Of a DNA stretch of 27,198 bases, positions 21,819-27,198 are shown in pieces; the stretch's first letter is position 1; every line of letters begins with the position of its first letter. The notes beneath the pieces were generated by a model, which did not search any database, had not been told where the DNA came from, and was given only the letters and a program-made list of their open reading frames with translations. The translations under genes and the position numbers were made by a program. The stretch comes from RGIG1959 sp045540655 (lineage in GTDB: Bacteria > Bacillota > Clostridia > Oscillospirales > Acutalibacteraceae): positions 1-27,198 of the forward strand of contig JAZQHP010000106.1 of the NCBI GenBank assembly GCA_045540655.1. Reading direction: 5' to 3'.

Positions 21819-23375
21819 GTGAGCAACGATGAGAGAATGAACGATGAGTTGGATGATATCTTGGGAGATCTGGGGTTTGAAATTGATCAGATCAAACCGG
21901 ATCGCGTCCGCTTGGATCACACGAATCAACCGAAAAATCAACCGTATGTGACGCTGGAGTCTCCGGCGGAATCCGCAGACGAAGATCTGGCTCCCATGCC
22001 CGCTCCGACTCCGGTGACGGACGAAAAGACAGAAGATGCGTTTGCCACCATGACTTTTGATGCTCCCGATGAGGATGTGCAGATTTATGCACCCGCGGAG
22101 CCGACCGAGGAAGAAGCGGCGGAGCCCGAAATCGATACCGATGCGACTCAGCTGATTCCCGTTCCTGTGGACGATGACGAGGACGGCAAGAAGAAAGGTA
22201 AGAAAAAGCCGCGCCGTGAGCGCAAGAAAAAGGAGATTCCGCCCGAGGATCTGGAAGAGAGCACCGAGGAAGAAGTGGAATCCTATCGCAAGATGGTGCG
22301 CGGCGAGGTCTGGGGTTGCCTGAAGACCATTCTGTACATCGTTCTGGTGATCGCAATTGCTGTCGGTCTGGCAACATATATCATCCGCGCCGGTCTGGAT
22401 TTTACGGGCATCGGCGGCAGTTCCCGCCTGATTGACATCACGATTGAAGAAGGCGCGTCTACCGAGCAAATCGCCGAAACACTCGCGGCGCATGAGATCA
22501 TTCGCGATCCGTTTATTTTCCGTGTCTATTGCCGCGTGTTCGGTGAGGACGGCACGTTCCATCCGGGCGTGCATACCGTGTCCGCGAATATGGGTTATGA
22601 CGGCGTGGTGACCGAGCTTCAGAAGGTGGAGGTCCGCGAAACTGTGCAGGTGACCATCCCCGAAGGTACGACGGTGGAAGGCATTGTGGATATTCTGGAA
22701 GAGAATGAGGTCTGCAATTCCAAGGATTTCTATTCGACGATGCTGACGGTGGACTTCGGTATCAAGTACGATTTTATCGGTGAACTGACGCCTGCCGAGC
22801 GCGAGAATCGTGTGTATTTGCTCGAAGGCTATCTGTTCCCTGATACCTACGATTTCTATAAGAACGGCTCTGCGGAGACGGTGATCTGCACTATGCTTGA
22901 TAACTTTGCGTCCCGTGTGAACGCGGATACCCGTGCGGCGATCAAGGAATCGGGCAAGACGCTCAACGAGATTTTGATTGAAGCCTCCATCATCCAGATG
23001 GAAGCAGGCTTCAAAGAGGATATGCCTCGCGTGGCGCGTGTGACACAGAATCGTCTGGACAATCCCGACGAATTCCCGCTGTTGCAGATGGACTCGACGA
23101 GAGATTATCTGAAGAATCTGATGTCCGCGTCCGATGAAGCGGCGGCGATGGACACCTATTACAACACCTATGTGCGTGAAGGTCTGCCGGTTGGTTCCAT
23201 CTGCAACCCCGGTCTGGACGCGATCAACGCGGCGCTCAATCCGTCTGAAGAGCCCAACATTATCAACTGCTTCTACTTCGCCAGTATCGTGGAAACGGGT
23301 GAGACGCAGTTCTTTGAGACTTTCGCCGCGCACGAGGCGTGGTGCACTGAACACGGCGTCGGTATGTACGGCTGA
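21819..23375 (+). CDS. mltG: Endolytic transglycosylase MltG (YceG-like)
   Basis: Inner-membrane lytic transglycosylase that cuts nascent peptidoglycan strands. I choose the GTG at 21819: GAGGAGG lies 8 nt upstream, and an ATG at 21786 in the same frame has no ribosome site and overlaps the previous gene. The 518-residue product starts with about 165 cytoplasmic residues, acidic and Pro-rich and then a Lys/Arg cluster (KKKGKKKPRRERKKK). A transmembrane helix spans about 168-190, followed by a LysM-like region and the YceG domain. The domain has EGYLFPDTYDF and catalytic Glu395 in EASIIQMEAG. The cytoplasmic tail is longer than in E. coli MltG. The stop overlaps the U32 gene (TGATG). Confidence 0.94.
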   Translation: MSNDERMNDELDDILGDLGFEIDQIKPDRVRLDHTNQPKNQPYVTLESPAESADEDLAPMPAPTPVTDEKTEDAFATMTFDAPDEDVQIYAPAEPTEEEAAEPEIDTDATQLIPVPVDDDEDGKKKGKKKPRRERKKKEIPPEDLEESTEEEVESYRKMVRGEVWGCLKTILYIVLVIAIAVGLATYIIRAGLDFTGIGGSSRLIDITIEEGASTEQIAETLAAHEIIRDPFIFRVYCRVFGEDGTFHPGVHTVSANMGYDGVVTELQKVEVRETVQVTIPEGTTVEGIVDILEENEVCNSKDFYSTMLTVDFGIKYDFIGELTPAERENRVYLLEGYLFPDTYDFYKNGSAETVICTMLDNFASRVNADTRAAIKESGKTLNEILIEASIIQMEAGFKEDMPRVARVTQNRLDNPDEFPLLQMDSTRDYLKNLMSASDEAAAMDTYYNTYVREGLPVGSICNPGLDAINAALNPSEEPNIINCFYFASIVETGETQFFETFAAHEAWCTEHGVGMYG

Positions 23376-24631
23376 TGAACACGTTTAACCATTCGGCACG
23401 TCCGATTGAACTCCTGTCGCCTGCGGGCGATGAGGAGCGGTTGGATGCCGCCTTACAGTACGGAGCGGATGCGGTGTACCTTGCGGGCACCGCATTCGGC
23501 ATGCGTACCGCTTGTAAGAACTTTGATGCAGACGGCTTGAAACGAGCGGTACAACGTGCTCACGCGATGCAAAAGAAGGTGTACGTCACCTGCAACACGT
23601 TGCCGCGTAACGACGAAGTGGCGGCGTTGCCGGCCTTTTTGGAACAGGTGGATGATGCCGGGGCGGATGCGCTGATCGTGGCGGATATCGGTGTGTTACC
23701 GCTGGTGAAACGCCACGCGCCGCACTGCGCTGTTCATGCATCGACCCAGCTCGGCGTTGTGAATTACGCCACAGCGTCCATGCTTCATGACATGGGCGTA
23801 TCGCGTGTGGTGCTTGCCAGAGAGATGACGCTTGAGGAAATCGCTCAGTTGCGGGCGTTAACACCGTCTTCGCTCGAGCTCGAGGCGTTCGTCCACGGCG
23901 CGATGTGTATGGCGATTTCGGGACGGTGTATGTTCTCGTATTACCTGGCGGGGCGCGACGGCGGACGCGGAGATTGCTCTCAGCCGTGTCGCTGGGGCTA
24001 TGAATTTATCGAGCCGCACCGACCGGATCGCGTGATGTCTGTGGAAGAACACGCGCGTGGCTCGTATCTGTTCAACGCCAATGATCTGAACATGCTCGCG
24101 CACATTCCGCAGTTGGTACAGGCGGGCATCACGTCCTTTAAAATCGAAGGACGTGCCAAAGCATCGTATTATGTCGCGGTGATCACCAATGCCTATCGCG
24201 TCGCCATTGACGGGTATTATGCGTGTGGTATGGATGCGTCATATGTCCCTGAACAATGGATACTGGAAGAGCCGGACAAGGTCAGCCATCGTCCTTACAG
24301 TACGGGCTTTTATTTCGATACACCGACGCAAAACAACGCATTCGGAGGCTACATCCGCGAATATGAGGTAGCAGCGCTGGTGGTTGGGTATGACAACGGA
24401 AGGCTGCTGCTTCGTCAGCGCAACCGCTTCTTTGAAGGGGAAACGCTGGAGGTGCTTACACCCGGCACACCACCGTTTTCGCTTACGGCGCAGGATTTAC
24501 GGGATGCCGAAGGGGAGCCGATTGCTTGCGCGCCGCATCCGGACAGCGCGCTGTCGATCACTTTTGATCGTCCGTTGCCGACGGGATCGTTGCTTCGCCG
24601 CAAGCGCACGGACGATATCACGACCCGCTGA
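23375..24631 (+). CDS. U32 peptidase-family protein (RNA hydroxylation type)
   Basis: A 418-residue member of the U32 family, once called peptidases. Close homologues (TrhP/YegQ, RlhA) are needed for hydroxylation of tRNA U34 or 23S rRNA. The N-terminus PIELLSPAGDEERLDAAL opens a TIM barrel. The U32 signature lies near residues 170-185 (EAFVHGAMCMAISGRC), followed by CSQPCRWGYEF, giving a four-cysteine set that fits an iron-sulfur cluster. It overlaps mltG by 1 nt (TGATG). The order mltG then U32 genes also occurs in Bacillus (yrrL to yrrO), where two U32 genes are present; only one is seen here. The specific RNA target is inferred. Confidence 0.92.
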   Translation: MNTFNHSARPIELLSPAGDEERLDAALQYGADAVYLAGTAFGMRTACKNFDADGLKRAVQRAHAMQKKVYVTCNTLPRNDEVAALPAFLEQVDDAGADALIVADIGVLPLVKRHAPHCAVHASTQLGVVNYATASMLHDMGVSRVVLAREMTLEEIAQLRALTPSSLELEAFVHGAMCMAISGRCMFSYYLAGRDGGRGDCSQPCRWGYEFIEPHRPDRVMSVEEHARGSYLFNANDLNMLAHIPQLVQAGITSFKIEGRAKASYYVAVITNAYRVAIDGYYACGMDASYVPEQWILEEPDKVSHRPYSTGFYFDTPTQNNAFGGYIREYEVAALVVGYDNGRLLLRQRNRFFEGETLEVLTPGTPPFSLTAQDLRDAEGEPIACAPHPDSALSITFDRPLPTGSLLRRKRTDDITTR

Positions 24632-24651
24632 TGTGGTTTATAAAAGAATAA

Positions 24652-24697
24652 AAATCCTCCCGATCGGGCACGATATCCTTGATCGGGAAGATTTTTT
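24652..24697 (+). terminator. Hairpin with T-tract ending at the transpeptidase start codon
   Basis: Arms 24652-24665 and 24681-24694 (TCCCGATC / GATCGGGA core, then AAATC / GATTT, one mismatch) are followed by a T-run that ends directly before the ATG at 24698. It looks like an intrinsic terminator for the thyX operon. Its 3' arm also holds the only purine-rich stretch (GGGAAG) that could serve as ribosome site for the next gene, so it may instead or also control that gene. Confidence 0.65.
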
Positions 24698-26320
24698 ATG
24701 CATAAACGATTGATTTCAGTGTTTGTTACCACGGCGGTACTGTTCTTAGGATTGTTCGGTCGATTATACGGATTGTCGGTGAGCTCTTTGAAAGCCGCTT
24801 CTGTCGGTCAGTCCACACGCAAGCAAACCATTGCGGTGGCGCGCGGAACGATTTACGATCGCTATATGCGTCCGCTTGTCAATCAGCAGAAGCGGTGGGC
24901 GGTTTCTATGTATCCCTATCTGAGTGACAGCGAGCGGGAAACCCTGGCGTTGACCGCGGACCAACGCGAATGTGTCCGCGAGGCAATGGAATGCGGACAA
25001 CGTGCCTCGTTTTTCAGCGATAAACCGCTCCCTGCCGTCGGCGGTCTGGTACAGACAGAAGTCCCTGTACGGTATGGAACGCAGACATATGCCGTGCATC
25101 TGCTGGGGTATACCGACGGCGATTACCGCGGTGTAAGCGGGATTGAAAAAGCCTTTGATAACACACTATCGGCGTATCAGGGTACACTGGACGTGTCCTA
25201 TGCCGTAGATGCAATGGGACGCCCTGCCGTGCCGACGGAAGAGGACTGTCGGAACACCATGTCGCAAACAGCGGGTGGTGTGAAGCTGACACTGGATCTG
25301 GATGTTCAGCGTATCGTTCAGGAGGTGCTTGATTCCATGGCACAGGCAGGAGCGGTGGTGGTGTCGGAAGTAGAAAGCGGGGAGGTGCTCGCTACGGCAA
25401 GCGCACCGACCTTTGATCCCGCCGCGGTGGATCAATATCTGGAAGCAGAGCAAGCCCCGCTTCTTGACCGTACGCTGTGTAATTACAACGTGGGATCTGT
25501 GTTTAAAATCCTGATTGCCGCGGCGGCGCTGGAAGCAGGAGTGAATGAAGCGACCGTATTTCCGTGTGACGGCACGATTACGGTGAACGGTATAGAATTT
25601 GCCTGCCGCGATCATGGTGATAAACGGATGCTGACGATGCGGGAAGCAATGGCGGTATCCTGCAATTCGTACTTTATTCAACTGGCGCTTGCGTTGTCTG
25701 CATCACCAATCTGCGAGATGGCGTCGGCGGCGGGATGGTATTCTCCGATATCCTTGGCACAAGGGATGGAGACAGAGGCAGCCGTGTGCCCCGATATCGA
25801 GGATTTATCCGCCGAGGCGGCGCTTGCCAATGTGGCTATCGGACAGGGCGATATTCTCGCATCGGTCTATCATGTGCACAGTTTGCTGTGTGCTGTGGCG
25901 AATCAGGGTGTTCTGATCGCGCCGACGGTTTACGGCGCAACGGTGGATGAATACAAGCAAGAGATACAGACGGCAAAGCCCTTGCAAACGAAGCGTTTGT
26001 TTTCGGAACGGACAGCATCCGTTATCCGTGATATGCTGGAATCGGTGGTACTCGAGGGAACCGGTGTGAGTGCCGCACCGATGTATGCGTCGGCGGCGGG
26101 TAAAACAGGAACGGCGGAGACGGGGTGGACGGTTAACGGCGAGACCGTTGTACAAAGCTGGTTTACGGGGTATTATCCCGCACAGCAACCGCGGTATGCC
26201 GTGACGGTGCTGTCCGAAAACGGCGGCGCAAACGGCGCGACTGCCGCTCCGATGTTTGCGGCGGTATGCGATCGCCTTTTTCAAGCAGGTTTGGTCGAAA
26301 TTTCGCAAGATATGTATTGA
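24698..26320 (+). CDS. PBP2-type peptidoglycan DD-transpeptidase
   Basis: Class B penicillin-binding protein that cross-links peptidoglycan. The 540-residue product has an N-terminal signal-anchor helix (residues 5-28). A dimerisation-type region begins with ARGTIYDRYMRPL (48-60), as in SpoVD/FtsI/PBP2. The transpeptidase domain has Ser267-x-x-Lys270 (GSVFK), Ser321-Cys-Asn and Lys469-Thr-Gly (GKTGTAE). No PASTA domain follows. The length is somewhat short for SpoVD or FtsI, mostly in the N-terminal part. The ATG is abutted by a terminator-like hairpin and has only a weak ribosome site (GGGAAG). I cannot tell a division, elongation or sporulation role. The stop codon lies within the -35 box of the next promoter. 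Confidence 0.9.
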   Translation: MHKRLISVFVTTAVLFLGLFGRLYGLSVSSLKAASVGQSTRKQTIAVARGTIYDRYMRPLVNQQKRWAVSMYPYLSDSERETLALTADQRECVREAMECGQRASFFSDKPLPAVGGLVQTEVPVRYGTQTYAVHLLGYTDGDYRGVSGIEKAFDNTLSAYQGTLDVSYAVDAMGRPAVPTEEDCRNTMSQTAGGVKLTLDLDVQRIVQEVLDSMAQAGAVVVSEVESGEVLATASAPTFDPAAVDQYLEAEQAPLLDRTLCNYNVGSVFKILIAAAALEAGVNEATVFPCDGTITVNGIEFACRDHGDKRMLTMREAMAVSCNSYFIQLALALSASPICEMASAAGWYSPISLAQGMETEAAVCPDIEDLSAEAALANVAIGQGDILASVYHVHSLLCAVANQGVLIAPTVYGATVDEYKQEIQTAKPLQTKRLFSERTASVIRDMLESVVLEGTGVSAAPMYASAAGKTGTAETGWTVNGETVVQSWFTGYYPAQQPRYAVTVLSENGGANGATAAPMFAAVCDRLFQAGLVEISQDMY

Positions 26321-26346
26321 CAAATCGCGTGGTACGGGAGTATACT
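26317..26346 (+). promoter_or_regulatory. Promoter of the alaS T-box leader
   Basis: TTGACA (26317-26322) overlaps the transpeptidase stop, and TATACT (26341-26346) follows after an 18-bp spacer. The start would be near 26353. Confidence 0.7.
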
Positions 26347-26351
26347 TGATA

Positions 26352-26595
26352 GGAATACTGTGATCGGCTTGGAAGGGGATCAATTGCACACCGACACCCA
26401 GAGAGAAACGCCCGCTTTTCGGCGGCTGGAAGGCGTTTTGTGAACCCGATGTGCATGGGCCTCCCCGGAGCTCCGCGGTGATGAATCGCGGCGTATCCTC
26501 TGCGTTAAAGAGAAGAAAAGTGACAGGTTTTTCCTGTAATTTGGGTGGTAACACGGAGCACTTCCGTCCCATGATGTGGGATGGAGGTGTTTTTT
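26352..26595 (+). ncRNA. T-box leader (riboswitch) of alaS with terminator
   Basis: The roughly 320-bp gap before alaS holds a T-box leader that senses uncharged tRNA(Ala). Seen: an AGAGAG motif at 26400-26405 and a GGCGGCTGGAAGGCG stem I apex near 26420-26434. A side hairpin CCGCG/CGCGG lies near 26474-26492. The T-box sequence GGGTGGTAACACGG is at 26543-26556. A terminator stem (26559-26571 with 26577-26589) ends in six T residues. TGGT in the T box would pair with ACCA, fitting the A discriminator base of tRNA(Ala). A GCA Ala codon at 26453-26455 lies in the 3' side of stem I, but I could not fix the specifier triplet with confidence. Uncharged tRNA would stabilise the antiterminator and allow alaS expression. 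Confidence 0.92.
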
Positions 26596-26640
26596 ATTGC
26601 CGCCCGCAAGCGGTCACGTGAAGAAAGGAGATTAACGACT

Positions 26641-27163
26641 ATGCAATGGACAGGATTGAATGAATTGCGCGAGAAGTATCTCGCCTTCTTTGAAAGCAAG
26701 GGACATCTGCGTTTGCCCAGCTTTTCGCTCGTGCCCAACAATGACAAATCGTTGTTGTTGATCAACTCGGGTATGGCGCCGATGAAGAAGTATTTTACCG
26801 GCGAAATCACGCCGCCCCGCAAGCGCGTGACCACCTGCCAGAAGTGCATCCGTACGCCCGATATCGAGCGCGTCGGTAAGACCGCGCGTCACGGCACGTA
26901 TTTTGAAATGCTCGGCAACTTCAGCTTCGGCGATTATTTCAAACACGAGGCGACGGCGTGGGCGTGGGAATTCTGCACCAAGGTGTTGGAATTGCCGGTG
27001 GATCGCCTGTGGATCAGTATTTACGAAGAGGACGACGAGGCGTTTGATATCTGGACGAAGGAAGTCGGTGTGGATCCCTCGCACATCGTGCGTCTGGGCA
27101 AAGCGGATAACTTCTGGGAGCACGGCTCCGGTCCGTGCGGCCCTTGCTCGGAGATCCACCTGG
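26641..27163 (+). CDS. alaS: Alanyl-tRNA synthetase, 5' part only
   Basis: Class II synthetase that charges tRNA(Ala). About 174 genuine residues are present of a usual 870-880. They match the N-terminal catalytic domain: LREKYLAFFESKGH, SLLLINSGMAPMKKYFTG, RVTTCQKCIRTPDIERVG, RHGTYFEMLGNFSFGDYF and DNFWEHGSGPCGPCSEIH. AAAGGAG lies about 10 nt before the ATG. The frame stays open to 27198, but after SEIHL it departs from the family because the last 35 bases are adapter-like. Expression is controlled by the upstream T-box leader. Confidence 0.95.
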
Positions 27164-27198
27164 AAGTCGGAGGCCAAGCGGTCTTAGGAAGACAACAT
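27164..27198. other. Sequencing-adapter-like contig end (not genomic)
   Basis: Positions 27164-27195 (starting AAGTCGGAGG and ending AGGAAGACAA) match, as I remember it, the 32-nt MGI/BGI DNBSEQ library adapter. Three further bases would be the start of the index. The alaS reading frame loses family similarity exactly where this begins. Confidence 0.85.

Noticed and set aside
21759..23354. A 531-codon open frame on the minus strand opposite mltG
   Set aside because: Same cause: an antisense shadow of a conserved gene, with no ribosome site or recognisable domain.
1..27198. CRISPR arrays, insertion sequences, prophage genes, tRNA or rRNA genes
   Set aside because: No repeat-spacer pattern, transposase, integrase, phage gene or tRNA cloverleaf was noticed on reading both strands; this was by eye, so a short tRNA could still be missed.

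Overview
The window looks like the chromosome of a Clostridia-type Firmicute, possibly an uncultured Oscillospirales-like gut or digester bacterium; the rank below class is a guess. The evidence is AGGAGG-type ribosome sites, TTGACA/TATAAT promoters with 17-bp spacers, a short HisG paired with HisZ, an EndoA-like MazF, a T-box leader ahead of alaS, MltG followed by a U32 peptidase-family protein, and ThyX in place of ThyA. By eye the base composition is moderately GC-rich. The right end carries what I recognise as a sequencing-adapter sequence, so the window probably ends at an assembled contig end.

Layout. Positions 1-1259 (minus) hold metY, cut by the left edge. It is transcribed divergently from a histidine operon at 1516-7714 in the order hisZ-hisG-hisD-hisC-hisB-[hisA-hisI fusion]-hisE, followed by mtnN (to 8448). 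The operon has two candidate promoters and a palindrome over one -10 box. hisH and hisF are absent, and hisA is fused directly to hisI. A lipoprotein gene follows (8504-9043) and converges on mnmA-nadA (minus, 9086-11093). Upstream of mnmA is an O6-alkylguanine-alkyltransferase homologue whose catalytic Cys is Thr, divergent from a MazF-type toxin with no antitoxin gene beside it. Next come a two-component system (12223-14377), a 55-residue small protein (minus), and a CaCA-family cation exchanger behind a perfect-consensus promoter. A two-gene sugar-type catabolic unit (sugar isomerase plus Gfo/Idh/MocA dehydrogenase, minus) follows, and then a short membrane-anchored helix-hairpin-helix protein.

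From 18459 to 24631 runs a tight operon: thyX, tmk, a GNAT acetyltransferase, a DJ-1/PfpI protein, 5-formyltetrahydrofolate cyclo-ligase, mltG and a U32 family protein. It links dTMP synthesis and folate repair with cell-wall and RNA-modification housekeeping. A hairpin with a T-tract ends exactly at the start codon of a PBP2-type transpeptidase (24698-26320). A promoter, a T-box leader and the 5' part of alaS follow.

Functional links: MetY and MtnN both belong to methionine/SAM sulfur metabolism and flank the his genes. ThyX and the cyclo-ligase both act on reduced folates. MltG and the transpeptidase both act on peptidoglycan. The most unusual items are the HisA-HisI fusion with loss of hisHF, the Cys-less alkyltransferase homologue, the candidate his operator pair, the hairpin abutting the transpeptidase start, and the adapter at the contig end.
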